From the NCBI GenBank assembly GCA_027563935.2, contig CM050453.2:86836665-86900664 (forward strand): a stretch of 64,000 nucleotides of DNA. Reading direction: 5' to 3'. The translations under genes and the position numbers were made by a program. Source of the DNA: Costus lasius. Lineage: Eukaryota > Streptophyta > Magnoliopsida > Zingiberales > Costaceae. The stretch's first letter is position 1. The number at the start of each line of letters is the position of its first letter. The notes beneath the pieces were generated by a model. It saw nothing but the letters and a program-made list of their open reading frames with translations. It searched no databases and was not told the DNA's origin. Shown here piece by piece: positions 32,001 to 43,129 of the stretch.

Positions 32001-34831
32001 TTAAAATGTTGAAATTGTTAAACAATCACACATAAAAACACCTTAATACAGTCCTGAATTAAATTAAAAATGGTAGCATAAATCTTGAAAGGACGTAATT
32101 AAAGTAAATACTTACAAACAAAATAAATAATCATAAAGAACTTGACCCAAAAAATAGCAACCACATACAAAATCATGATAGCTTATAATTTTTAAGCGTC
32201 AATTTCATACATATTTCAGTTCACAACATAGTTCCTTTTCTTGACTGATAATTTTATATTGACAAATAATTTTCTAAAATAAAATAAGATTTACTTTAAA
32301 AAATTGTGCAAAACTATTCTTGATCAATCAGGAATATACTGATTAGCCTATTACTTGGTCAACTATTCCATACTTTTTAGAAAGAGGATCATAAAAATGT
32401 ACTTTATAACTAAATATCAGTTCAACTATTCATATTAGGATAGGTCATGTATGTCATGGGATGCATATGAAATTGAACATATTCCATCAAATCAAATGAA
32501 CATTAATGATAATAGATGAAGATCAAGAGGAAGAAAGATATCTTCCTGGATGGAGAGCCGATCATCAATAATTCATCAGTAAATCAATTGTACAAGGCGT
32601 CATCTTAGGAGGGACTGGTACAACTATCAAAATTTTACAATGAATAATAGTTGCGCTAAAGAAAGAAGGATAAAATATATATGTGTGCGTGTATATATAT
32701 ACACACATTATACCAAACATTCCAGTTTATAGGTTAAATAACAAGCTAAATTGAAGTGATTATTCTCTAAAATAAATCAATTGTAAAGACAAATGTTATT
32801 AAAAAGAAGTCCAATCAGAATATTTGGAGTAGTCATGCTAACAATTTAGAGAAAGGAGAACAAACATATAGAAAAACATACACAAGAATGCAAGATTAAA
32901 CATATAAGCATTTGAGACAAAGCTACATACCGTGGCCAATTCTACTTATCTTGTTATGACTCAAATCCAGTACTCGAAGACGCGTAAGTTCCTTTAGGCC
33001 TTCAATGACTGATATATTATTTTTTGACAGATTTAACATTTGAAGGCCTTTTGGAATAACTCCTGAAGTAATCCTAACTGAAGAAAAATGGGACAAATTA
33101 TAAAACTAATTGCAAAAAAAATATGAAAATATGTTATCATTACTGACAAAAAAAATGTGATAGTAGAAAACAAACTCCAAAAACATTATTAACATAAGTA
33201 CTTAATAACGAAATATATGTGAATAAACCACATAAAATATAAGCATTGGTAAGAGAAGAGGGAGATTAGCAATGAAATTTTGTCATGAGCTCAAGCTTAC
33301 CAATAGCATTGCCTGATAAATCAAGCATCTTTAAACCAGCAAAAGCGCTAAGATAAGGAACAGCAACCAAGCCAAGGTTCGCCATGTGTGCCACTGAAGA
33401 TGCAGGACTCAAGGTTGAAATATAATTGTAAGCTGCCACCATTGCAAGACTACTAACATCAAGTTTTTTCCTGATATTCTTGCCAACCTCCTTAGAAGGA
33501 TCTTTATTAGAAATGGAATTTGACCTTCCCCCTAGTTCTTCCGGAACATTACAATTTTGAACATCTAGTTGACTGATCCAAGCATCAATTCGGTTGCTCT
33601 TAGGTTCTTCAATTGGAGTTCCATGCCAATTTTCAACTGAAATTTCTTTAAGCTTGAGTCTCAGTCCGCCGTCTGCTATGGGTTGCAACTTAACTGCCGA
33701 AACACAATTATCAGAATCATTCCCATTGACAGCTGCAATATCACATTTTTGCTTATCATTCAAGGATTTGTCATCTCTTTCTTGATCATCCATGTCATCA
33801 TATCCTCCACTGAATTCAGTGTGATGACACATTTTCCAAGAATCTTCATCACAAGACAAACCCTTGCTGTCAACCAACAGATACTCACTACTGGACTTCC
33901 TAATGACATATTTACCATCCTTTTCAAAATCAGTCTCTTTATTACACTTACATCTATGATCAGAAACAAGATGATCTTCTCTTAATTCTGAATGGCAGGT
34001 TAAGCACCGTTCATCTAGATCATATTCATGTAATCTATCATTAGAACCGAATGAAGTATTTTTCCAATTCAATTTCACCATAGAGTACGTTGCTTCATTA
34101 CACTCTACATACTGATCACTTTTGACATTGTTCAAGAACATATTCTCAAAAGATCTTGAATGAGACCCCATTATCTTCGGCTTAAGAACACTATCACAAT
34201 TGCCTATACTTTTTCCGCTTAGATCAGTTAGATAACAGGATTTTGCATTAAGAGGCTGGGAATCTGATGACATCTGTGCATAGGGAACATGTTTAGCAGA
34301 TTCACTATCAACACATTCAAGATGATCTGCGCCATACTGTTCAGTAGCCTCAATTGAAAAGATGGATTCATGATTAATTGGATCAACGAATGAAATTTGG
34401 TGAAATTCAGGATTGGTACATCCATGTTTCTGGTTTTGTATTAGACTTACATTATCCATGTAGGACTCATCTAGATGAAGCTTGCCAATGTAATTAATTT
34501 GATCCATATTGTGGATTGGAAGCTTCATATATGCATCTTCCTGAACCATATCACCACATGAGGAACTTCTTTGTGTGCACAAAATATTATTAAGCGATAT
34601 GTTCTTTTTAATTTTTGCCTTTATAAGAAAATCCTGTTGGGCTTCCGGAATAAACCCATGATTGTCCTCAGAAGAATCATCAGATTTACAACTGTCCTGT
34701 AGAGATTGGGATGTCGTATGTCCATTGTGTGATTCTGAACTGTTATTGTTATCTGTCTCCGCAGTAGGTATCCAAGGAAGCAATACTTTGAGATCTTCGG
34801 AATCCACTAAATTGTTGTTTTTATCTGACAT
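20038..34831 (-). CDS. SDS22-like leucine-rich-repeat protein ('outer arm dynein light chain 1' family, At1g78230-like)
   Basis: Three coding exons join in frame on the minus strand: 34831-33301, 33077-32931 and 20618-20038, giving 2259 bases, 752 aa plus stop. All junctions are GT-AG and phases agree (phase 1 at both). The first ~500 residues are acidic, serine-rich and without domains, ending in a conserved segment that includes 'LAMVAAYNYISTLSPASS'. Then come about five to six 22-residue LRRs of SDS22 type (for example 'LDLSHNKISRIGHG', then 'LAGNKISEIEGLHRLLKL') and a cap with 'GNPAQKN' and 'LLPRLVYYNNKEV'. The C-terminal ~100 residues are basic and serine-rich. Plants lack axonemal dynein, so the family name is by similarity only; a scaffold role is likely. 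ATG 34831 is the first methionine of the exon, but the frame is open a little upstream (acceptor near 34861), so an additional 5' exon probably exists. I could not place it. Confidence 0.85.
21600..23308. repeat. GC-rich old repeat, left part (interrupted by the gag-only element)
   Basis: From about 21600 the composition rises sharply compared with the AT-rich intron. No protein family is recognisable in any frame. It continues after the inserted element at 29518 and fades at about 30400. It resembles LTR or untranslated sequence of an older retrotransposon, but I could not find its ends. A 120-base tandem duplication lies inside it. Confidence 0.4.
22590..22829. repeat. 120-base tandem duplication
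   Basis: The unit with 'ccaccctactggctgcgtgg' at 22591 recurs as 'ccacccttccggctgcatgg' at 22711, with the same order of 'ggtcagggacgcac', 'gccggaagcttcacac' and 'agactgacgacgat'. The copies differ at roughly a dozen positions. Confidence 0.85.
23314..25650 (-). repeat. 3' LTR of the gag-only element
   Basis: The LTR proximal to the polypurine tract. On the minus strand a TATA-like CTCTATATTAGAGG lies near 25303-25318, followed by a GC-rich region (about 24780-25390) in which long open frames arise on both strands (for example 24756-25409 minus). These frames are repeated in the other LTR and look like no known protein, so they are not called as genes. Confidence 0.93.
25463..25527 (+). other. 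tRNA-like sequence with A- and B-box motifs inside the LTR
   Basis: The stretch has an A-box-like TTGGTTAGACGG and a perfect B-box GGTTCGAGCCC in a T-arm with a 5-base-pair stem (GCGGG/CCCGC around TTCGAGC). The anticodon arm does not fold properly and the acceptor arms do not pair well, so it is not a functional tRNA gene. It lies about 125-190 bases inside the LTR start, antisense to the element. The same sequence is at 29325-29389 in the other LTR. Confidence 0.5.
25729..27009 (-). pseudogene. Damaged gag of the gag-only element
   Basis: Gypsy capsid/nucleocapsid precursor. The capsid part has 'DPWTARDWLLKVEQTFRAL', 'ATYFLSDRAGTWW' and 'MQEFLNLKQGKRTV', typical of Tekay/Del-like gag. The C-terminal part has two zinc knuckles: the first has lost its last cysteine (CX2CX4H then Y), the second is intact (CNYCKGWGHYKVDC). 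A TAG at 26468-26470 sits where relatives have an arginine codon. A second stop and a frameshift lie between 26130 and 26206, and a stop plus frameshift also affect the N-terminal part (about 26800-26930). The likely start is ATG 27009. Since the LTRs are nearly identical but gag is broken in several places, proteins must have been supplied in trans. Confidence 0.85.
27182..29512 (-). repeat. 5' LTR of the gag-only element
   Basis: Nearly identical to 23314-25650. Indel differences are a 4-base deletion near 28044, and single-base deletions near 28552 and 28867. It is followed on the minus strand by the tRNA-Met primer-binding site. Confidence 0.93.
29518..30420. repeat. GC-rich old repeat, right part
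   Basis: Continuation of the block at 21600-23308 after the inserted element. Removing the element rejoins 'gactcaccctcac' to 'actgtcggaaccgag'. No coding content is recognised; it fades into AT-rich intron at about 30400. Confidence 0.4.
30421..32930. other. AT-rich intron sequence with a small MITE-like palindrome
   Basis: Nothing coding. At 31173-31361 a 189-base GC-rich island has inverted ends, GTTCAAGGAACCAAT on the left and the complement of GTTCAAGGAACCGAT on the right. Inside it a second palindrome pairs GGCAGCGGA (near 31236) with TCCGCTGCC. No target-site duplication was recognised. Confidence 0.5.
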
Positions 34832-34861
34832 GTTTGTAGGTACTGCAGGAAGCTTTATTTC

Positions 34862-36390
34862 TGACCTTCAGAATGTGCTGGGTAACTAAACTGCATAATT
34901 CCACCAGTTGGGACAGTTTTCTTAAAGAAATTAAATGTGTAGCATAAATATAGACAAATAAAAGAAAAGGACCAATCAGGAACGGAGACATTTAAGATTT
35001 TGTACTATACCTTTGATTTATGACTATGAAGAGGGGTCAAGATCCAGGAATGCTTGAAAAGGCCAAGACCACAAAGTACAAGTATGTAACTAAAAAGAAG
35101 GGAACTAATCTAGCATCTGGTTAGAATCTTAACCAATGCACCATTAGCCGTAATCAAGAGAAAGACCTTCCAATACACGACACAATCTCCAAATGCTTGA
35201 CAACTTCGATCCCCACAATGAGCACAAAATGTTCACATTACTATCGAAACCCCGCACCCACCTAGAGGTGAGAGAAGAGTATGGTTTTTGAATTGCTGCC
35301 AGAGTGTACGAAAGCTTTCTCAAACATACAATCTGAATCCAAGAGAGAGACACCAGATAAAATCCTGCAACAGACATCTCAATTCATGAGATTAGAAAAA
35401 GAAACTAGCGGCAACATTTAGGTAATTAAATTTTTAAAAAAATAAGAGAGGACCAACATTTTGAAACTTTTATAAAGAAGAAATATAGGCAAAAAAAAGT
35501 AACTTTTTGATGCAACAAAAAAAATTTTGACAACTCCAGCAGCTTCTTGGTTGCACTACGGCTAATGCGGACTTGAGGACCAGGATCAAATAGTAAATGG
35601 TGCACTTTTCTAAAATGACTTTAAAAAAACAAGCCATGAAAATAAGTCTTAGTTTTACTTATCCCTTATAATTTTGTTACAAGGTGTAAGATACCAATCA
35701 TAGGCCCATCTCTCGGGCTCCTAAGTCCCTTCAGACCAGCACGGAACTGATTGTTTTACTGAACCATACTGACAACTCACAACTCAGTATGATGAGAACA
35801 AATCTTAGCAATCTCGAAGCAGGTTCTAAACCTCCCCCACCTTTTTCATTCCATTTCCCAGGGCCTATTAATTTGTAAAATGTTAAATTAATCAGTTTTT
35901 ATAGTTGTGTAATGTAAAACAAGATAGAAATTATTTGTCTCAAATAAAATAGTAAAAAAAAGTTAAATTATGACATCTACCTTGTTAGTTGGAATTTTTT
36001 ATCCAGAATAACTTAGCAGAAACCCCTCCTACATCCAAAATGAGTGGCGTTCATTTGTGAAATATTGTGAAAGAAACACACGTAACTCAATTTGATGTCA
36101 AAGTTTTCTAATGCCCACACAAACTCCACCTGTTGTTATGCGACCGTTTTCAAATTCACCTTATGGGCATAAGGCTTTTTATTTAAGTGGGTTATGACTT
36201 CCAATGAACGCAAGCATTCATTGTAATTTACCCCTAAATGGCTTAGGGCACCTTTTGATTAAGAGATCTAAACATATAAAATCAAATAAAAATCAAATAT
36301 TCGAAAGAAAAAATATCATTCATTCATAACATCTGTCATAAAAGGCTTACAATTTCATTTTCATCGTCTCTTTCACTTTTCATTTTTCTC
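34862..36390. other. Upstream region of the LRR gene, 5' exon not resolved
   Basis: A possible noncoding or N-terminal exon on the minus strand ends with a donor AAATCAAAG/GTATAG near 35012 and could join the acceptor near 34861. Its frame ends in 'LHSHKSK', but it has an upstream stop and no suitable ATG. The minus frame at 35144-35377 shows no family resemblance. Otherwise AT-rich, with nothing supported. Confidence 0.3.
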
Positions 36391-37172
36391 ATAAATATTC
36401 TTTCAATGAATATTTATTTGAAATCAGCTTGTTCTTCATATTTCATCCTTCATTTTAATTTCTTCGATATTTCTTCCGTCTTTCATTCTTTCATCTTCCT
36501 TTAATCAATAAATATTCTTTCTATGAATATTTATTTCATTTCAAGTGACATAAGCAATATTATAATAATAGTGAGGAGCTATGCCCCCATACATAGTATC
36601 GACGTACGCATTTCCCAAACAATATTATTGACAATATGCTGTGACATCGTCTCGATAAATATTCCTTCTGTGAATATTTATCTAATTTCAATTTTCCATT
36701 CCTTCGATAAATATTTTTTCTGTGAGTATTTATCTGATGTCATCTTTCATACTTTCAACTTTCATTTATTCGATAAATATTCTTTGTGTGAATATTTGTC
36801 TGATTTCATCTTTCAAACTTTCAACTTTCATTTCTTCGATAAATATTCTTTCTGTGAATATTTATCTGATTTCATTTCCTCGATAAATATTCTTTCTGTG
36901 ACTATTTATTTAATCTTATTTCTTCGATAAATATTCTTTCTGTGAATATTTATCTGATTTCATTTCATAATTCTTTCTTTCATCTTTCAATATCTCTTTC
37001 TTCATCTTTCGATAAATATTCTTTCTATGAATATTTATCTAACTTCATCTTTTATAAATAAATATTCTTTCAGTGAATATTTATTTTATTTCATCTTTCA
37101 CAAATAAATATTCTTTCAGTGAATATTTATTTTATTTAGTCACAAATAAATATTCCTTCTGTGAATATTTAT
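36391..37172. repeat. Array of 12 hairpin-forming repeats (ATAAATATTC ... GAATATTTAT)
   Basis: Units start at 36391, 36508, 36655, 36707, 36773, 36839, 36883, 36927, 37012, 37058, 37104 and 37146. Each has a left arm ATAAATATTC, a 6-7 base loop (usually TTTCTGT) and a right arm GAATATTTAT, then a T-rich spacer such as 'ctgatttcatttcttcg'. Spacing is often 42-46 or 66 bases. Two related ~95-base blocks containing 'acatagtatcgacgtacgca' lie at 36550-36646, inside the array, and at 37200-37296, just after it. Confidence 0.9.
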
Positions 37173-37929
37173 TTTATTTCAAGATTCATAAATTGCTACA
37201 AGCATTATTGCAATAATATTGAGGAACTACGCCCCGATACATAGTATCGACGTACGCACCTCCCAAACAATATTATGGACAAAATGCAGTAACAAAATAT
37301 TATTTCTCTTCTTCTTTCTTTCTTTCATCAAATCAAAGTTGGGTTGAGTCAAGACCAATGTGTGGTTAAGACAAATTCAAACCTGAGTTGGGTAAATCCA
37401 ACACATGTCATTTCTCATTCTTTCTACAATCAAGTTGTTTCTTCTTTCCATTAAATCATATCAACATTTCATATAATTCTTTTCTGATTGAATTTCTATC
37501 ATATTCGTCATTCATTAATTGGATCCATTTCAAATTCGAGTTTGGATCAAAGTCAGAATCAAATTCGCATCTGGGTTAATTTCAGAAGTACAGGGTTTCA
37601 ATTCGACTAAGCTAAAACCCTTTCCCTTTGCTTTCTCTATTTCAATTTATTTCATTTTCAAATCAAAGTGTGCACATGTACGGGCCATTAGATCATGCTT
37701 TCAACAAGATTGGATCGTTGGATCCAATAATTTCCTTCATGGTGCGTGCACGTGAACAGAGTTCACCGTCCTTCGTTATCTTTGATTTTTTTTGCCATCC
37801 CTTGGATAGATGCTTAGTAGCTCTGGCCGAGGACTCCATGCATCTCGTCGGATCAGTGGATGGAGCTTAACGCTGGCTGGTAATCAAGTCGATGCATTAC
37901 AGAAACGAATACGAGTTTTTTTTTCATCC

Positions 37930-38440
37930 AAAACAGAGACAAAGACAGGTCGCCGGAAAAGCTTTTGGTTCCGGCGATCCAGATGTCGGATGGCCAAATC
38001 CTTTTGCCCATAGGTTCGCAAGTTCCTTAGAGGATGTGGCCAAATTTTCACTTCGATCAGATGGCCAGATGTCGCGTACGTAAAGCAGAACTTCAGAGGT
38101 GTCTGCAATAAGCGAGAAAAGAAGATCGCTAGAAAATCATTCGATTCCGACGATCCAGCCGTCGGATGACCGGATCTTTCTGGTCATAGTTTCACACTTT
38201 CAAGGAGAAGCTGTGGCTAAAATTTCAACATGATCCGATGGTCGGATGTTGAGTTCGGCGAGAATGAACGTCGAGTGTTCGTGGCTAAAAAACAGAATAG
38301 AGATCGCCAAAAAATCTTCTGATTCCGGCGATCCAGCCGTTAGATGGCCGGATCCTTTTGGCCATATGTTCGCAAACTTGACGAGAAGGTTTCCTCAAAA
38401 TTTCACTTCAATCCGACATGTGGATGTCATGTTCGTCGGA
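37930..38440. repeat. Three tandem copies of a ~177-base unit
   Basis: The landmark 'ccggcgatcca' followed by 'gtcggatggcc' recurs with the landmark ending at 37980, 38156 and 38334 (spacing 176 and 178). Each unit ends with 'aaaatttcac' or similar. The copies are clearly diverged. Overlapping open frames are not credible genes. Confidence 0.8.
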
Positions 38441-38539
38441 GGAGATGGTGAGCGCGAGAGGCAAGCTTCGGCGGATGTAATTTTTTCAACCTGCGACGTC
38501 TTCTCATCGCGACGATGATGAAAACGAAGGCAAGGAGGA

Positions 38540-38920
38540 AAGTTTCGTTCCTCCCTGCTCAGAGGCGGATGTGCCTCCTTCCAGCCGACGACATCTTCTT
38601 CATGAACCGAACACAGCGACGATGGAGAGGTGGACAGTTTCCTTTCTCCCTGCTCAGAGGCGGATGTGCCTCCTCCCAGCCGGCGACATCTTCTTCATGA
38701 ACCGGGCACGGCAACGATGGAGAGGTGGATAGTTTCCTTCCTCCCCTGCTCAGAGGCGGATGTAATCTTTCTAGCTGGCGGCGTTCTCTCCTTGAGTCGG
38801 GAGCGACGATGACGAAGGAAACCAGGGGAGGTTTCCGATCAGAGTTTTCCTGCTTAGAGGCGGATATGCCTCCTCCTAGCCAGCGACATCTTCTTGTGCC
38901 GAAGACATAGCGATGAAAGC
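38540..38920. repeat. Four tandem copies of a ~95-104-base unit
   Basis: The landmark AGAGGCGGATGTGCCTCCT is at 38561, 38656, 38752 and 38856 in varied form, followed by 'gcgacatcttcttcatgaac' in copies one, two and, diverged, four. The third copy is the most diverged. Open frames such as 38559-39047 (minus) run through the repeats and are not called. Confidence 0.85.
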
Positions 38921-39326
38921 TTCCTTGCTCCACTACTACAGCAAAGGCGTTGGAGATGAAAGCCGTCGGTGGAATCTGGTTGACAAACAGAAGCACCAAG
39001 TCGTTCCAAAACTTCATTCCTTTTCTTTCTTGTAATTTCCTCTTCACGCCATCAAATTTTACCGAGACTTCATCTCCCAGTTTTTATTCTAGTTTCCTTT
39101 TCACACATTTTCTTCTACCGAGACTTCATCTTCTCTTTTTCTTCTTCAAATTTCTTTCTCACGCATCTTCTTTCATCATCATTTTTTACTTCTTTTTCTT
39201 TCCTTCTTTTCTCTTTAAATTCATCGCCTCCCCTGTTCCGTCGACGAATCACGAGGGAAGAAATTATTCAACGATAATGGCCGTGATAATTGCCGAAGGC
39301 AACATGAAATTTTGATTTTTTTGTAT

Positions 39327-39525
39327 CGGAATTGCTCTATCTGTCAATGATTTTATTTACCGGAGTTGTTTCTCCGTTAAATGATTTTTGTTAACCGGAG
39401 TTGTCTCTCCGTCAATAGTTTTTATTTACCGGAGTTGTCCTTCTCCGTTGGTGATTTTATTTACCGGAGTTGTCTCTCCGTCAATAGTTTTGATATCGGA
39501 GTTTGCCTTCTCCGTTGATGGTGTC
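39327..39525. repeat. Six tandem copies of a ~34-base unit with CGGAG...CTCCG palindromes
   Basis: Units start at 39327, 39361, 39396, 39430, 39464 and 39497 and read CGGAGTTGTCTCTCCGTCAA followed by 'tagtttttatttac'. The CGGAG and CTCCG arms are conserved in most copies. It lies within the same noncoding block as the arrays at 36-38.9 kb, possibly one large LTR. Confidence 0.85.
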
Positions 39526-39779
39526 GAGAGAAGAGGGAGGAAGAAGAAGACCAAGGGAAGAAGAAAAGAGAACTTACCTTCCGTGCGTCGATGTTTCTTC
39601 TCCTGTCTTCCTCGCTTCGAGTATTCCCCAAATTTAGCAAAGCCGACCCAATCTACTTTTTTTTTTCATTCCTTTTCTATGGTCGCTTCCACTTTCAGTT
39701 TCAGAACCGTCGTAACCCCCCAAAAACCTCTTCAAACCGCATCCACGATTTTCTCTCCATTAAAAATAAAATAAAATAA

Positions 39780-41780
39780 TTTATTTTTAATTGCTTGCCA
39801 AACGATCGCTTCTGAAAATTCATGGTCAAAATTGCCTTCTTCGACCCAATATTCATGAATTTCATTCATAACAAGAAATATTTTCAATTCGGTCAAAATC
39901 TCAATTTTGACCCAAATTTCATGATAGAAATTGGAATTAATCATAATTTCAATTTCGACCTTATATTAAATCACTCATCATAATTTTATTTTATTTCATT
40001 TTTTTTCACTTTCCGCAAATTGAGATGTCAAAAATATAACTTTGACTAAGAAATTGGATTGTCGATCTTTTCTCCAAAAATTCAAGAAATTGGGATCAAA
40101 AATTCTCCAACAAGCCGAGCAATTTATTTCTGCTTGGTCAAAAATTTTAATTTGACCCAATAATCATGGCAAGGTAATTTAATTTCGATCTAAATTAATT
40201 TCGATAAATTTCATGTCTCGCCGCTGCATCAAATCATATCTAGGAGTTTTTCTTTCTTTTTTTTCACCTTCAACACCTGTAATATACAATATTAGTACAT
40301 TCGGTGCCACGTACTTAACAAGTTGCTAAGGTCAACAACTGGGAACTAAAATGGTAACAACAATAAGAACACGAACATGCACACTAGAATTGGATAGAGG
40401 TAAGCATATGAAGGGTCACAGGATACCTCTAATCTATAGCCTTCGTAGCTTGGCTTTAAACACGATAAGAAGACCAAACTAGGTAGGTTCAATCACATGA
40501 TAAAGTATGTCTTATGTTGTCCTTCATAGCCTCATTTGGGTTCTTTCCTTTGACAGTTGTGCTTAATATTTTTTTATCCTACTTTAGCACAGCTGACTAA
40601 GTTTCACAGGTCTATGGCTCAATATTTTGTTAACTCAAGGGGGCATAAGTCCCTCCACTACTACATAACACTGTCAGCACCATCATCTGTGCTCATGCTA
40701 CTGTATCAATGTCACTTGAATCATTTTGAATTTCATGGAAAAATGTATCAAAGGGGGAGGTAATCTTATCATTTATAGTTTCCACCTTTTGATAGTAGCC
40801 AGAACCTTCTCCTTTCCTTTGTCCCATACAACAAGACCATTTTTTTTCTCATTATAGACTTTTACTTTCATCCTTCTTACTTGTTTGTACCACCTTCTAG
40901 TCAAGCTAAGGCAATAATCATGGAGGCTAAGTGTTGCTATTTTAATAGCCAAGTATGAATAGAACGAGTTAGCATTTTTGTCACTTTCATAGCATTCTCA
41001 TCTTCATCTTGTGATTTATAGGTTAGTTAGTTGATAGGCTTGCATTAACACAATTAATTATTTGAGAAATGCCTTGAAAAAAGATGGAACTTCTAGTTCA
41101 TCTATCCTTGGATCTTCTACTTCAACTATAGACTACCTTTGGATCTTCTTCGTCCTGGATGAATGGTGAGTTGAATGAATCAACAACTTCTTTCACTCAT
41201 TCAAGTGAATGTAGATCATTTTCTTCATTTGGATATCTAGTCTATTACATATGATATCTAGTCTAGTTTTTTTTGCTTTTCAACTAGCATAGCTTCTCCC
41301 ATCATTGCTTTGTTTTTCTTTTTTATCGACCTTATGTAAGACAATAAAGAGAAGCTCAACAACAAAGTATAATATTAATCATAGTGTCCAAAAATTGACT
41401 GTTTTAGATAATCTTCTCTATACTTTTTTTATCCCTTGAATAAGGATATCACATGTTACAACGATATGAGTTATAAATCTTATGGTCCTAAGACATAAGA
41501 TCCACCCCCCCCCCCAACCGAGATTTTTGCATATAAGCATGCATCCAATGGTAATTATTAATGAATAGTGAGAATATTAGTGCCCTCCCTTTACTAGATT
41601 AGGGTCACTAATGTCCATCATCATATCAATGTAATGTACCATGTAGTGTCCAAAAACAAGTGAAGGCAACCTAGTTGGATGAGCCTCCTTACTCTCTTGA
41701 AGTTATTATCATTAATCATCATTCATCATAATTTTCACAATGTAATGGGCCAAATCTCCTTTACCACTTAGAAGATGTGC
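39780..41780. other. AT-rich DNA, no gene seen
   Basis: Short open frames (for example 40557-40763 plus) match nothing. 'aattttgaccc' and related phrases repeat at 39790-40200, suggesting the tail of the repeat block to the left. A run of ten C lies near 41507-41516. Confidence 0.4.
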
Positions 41781-42093
41781 TGCTACAAGCCCAACTCTAA
41801 TAGTAATACAGCAGGTGTAGGTCAATGGGTTAGACTCCATTAGCAAGAGTAGAAAGTAGTATGTATTAGAGTTTTGGATTTAAGAGAGGGATCATCGAAA
41901 GTTATTTTCCTTTTTTTGTTTAGGTGTTTCGTCTAACATGATCTCACCAGAACTTTGGCTTAAAAATAATTTTCTCAATTGGTCCGACCTACTCGTGATG
42001 GAAAGCCTGTGGCAGCTGAGACAAACCACTCAGTAGCGTGAAGGCGACGGTAGCACGAGGCATATAATTATATTCACACTAGGCGACTGTGAT

Positions 42094-42229
42094 TAGGGGT
42101 GTTCAAAAAAAATGAAAAATTAAAAAATCGTGTTTAACCGACCGAACAGGCAATTAACCGAATGGGTCGGTTCGGTTCGGTTACGGTTCGCCGGTTCGGG
42201 GAAAAAAATTTCACCGATTAACCGAACCG

Positions 42230-42272
<43 letters not shown>

Positions 42273-42517
42273 TTATACATATTTAATCATCAAATAATAA
42301 TATATATAATTAGAGTCAGCTTAAAAATATAATTTTTAATTATCAAATAATAATATTTAATAGTTAAAGTCAACTTTTTTGAATAAATATTAACGGGTTG
42401 ACCGGTTAACTGGTCAAACCGGTTTGGGAACGGTTCATGATTTTCATTGAACCAAACAGTTTGGTTAACAATTGACTAAGTCAATCAGTTCGGTTAACCG
42501 AATCATGTACAGGCCTA
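42094..42517. mobile_element. hAT-type MITE
   Basis: The left end is TAGGGGTGTTC and the right end, inverted, TAGGCCTGTAC. The flanking 8-mers ACTGTGAT (42086-42093) and ACTGTGCT (42518-42525) differ at one base, a slightly mutated target-site duplication. Subterminal regions repeat CGGTTCGGTTAACCGAA-type motifs. A (TA)n tract occupies about 42234-42267. It has no coding capacity. Confidence 0.85.
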
Positions 42518-43129
42518 ACTGTGCTACATCATGTCATGCAGCATGCAATGTGAAGGTGGCAATGGTGCGAGGCGTGCAATTCTATTGACATGAGATGCGG
42601 CTGTGTACAATTGTTTCAACACAACAATGACGAGTAGGAAGCACAATTAAAAGTAGTTGAGAAGATAGTAAGGGAAATGCATAGTTCCATAACAGCAGTG
42701 CAAGTGAATCCAGTCTGCAAGAGAGAAAATGAGAATGGAAGTCTTGGTAGCACCAAAGAAAGGATGACAGAATCGGGAGGAGCTAGTAGAGGTTACTAAG
42801 CACCATGCTAAGATAGGTTGTTGCCTTAGAATTTTGGACTAAGCTAAAGAGCTTATTGGCAAAGCAATGAAGGAGAGGGTGGACCCAAAGGAGCTTCCAT
42901 CAGCCATCGATCATTGCTAGCATAGTGAACCACACCGACCACCACCTCGTGAGGAGCACTAGTCTCCACTAGAGTCAAGCCTAGGACCCAACATTACAAG
43001 AATCTACAATGAAAGCAGGCAGGAAGGGGATGTTCTCGTAGGGGGAGACTTAGACAAGAAAATTATAGTAGTAGAGGATAGACGATAGATTTATAGGGGT
43101 GTAGAATTATTAGAATTTGATATAGTTGA

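Larger units (their letters stand above)
20619..32930 (-). other. Giant last intron (12.3 kb) of the LRR gene
   Basis: The donor is at 32929-32930 (CACG/GTATGT on the minus strand) and the acceptor at 20619-20620 (TTTGAAG/GTTTGG). Joining the exons restores a glycine codon and the continuous LRR 'RIGHGLASCSSLKEVYLAG'. The intron holds AT-rich DNA, a GC-rich old repeat (about 21600-23308 and 29518-30400), a complete gag-only LTR element and a small MITE-like palindrome. Confidence 0.85.

Noticed and set aside
36391..37172. CRISPR-like direct repeats
   Set aside because: Repeats are regularly spaced palindromes, but the genome is a plant nucleus, spacers are not unique and no cas genes exist. 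It is a tandem array.
38559..39047. 162-aa minus frame over the 4 x ~98-base repeats
   Set aside because: The protein is itself a repeat of the DNA unit and has no known domain.
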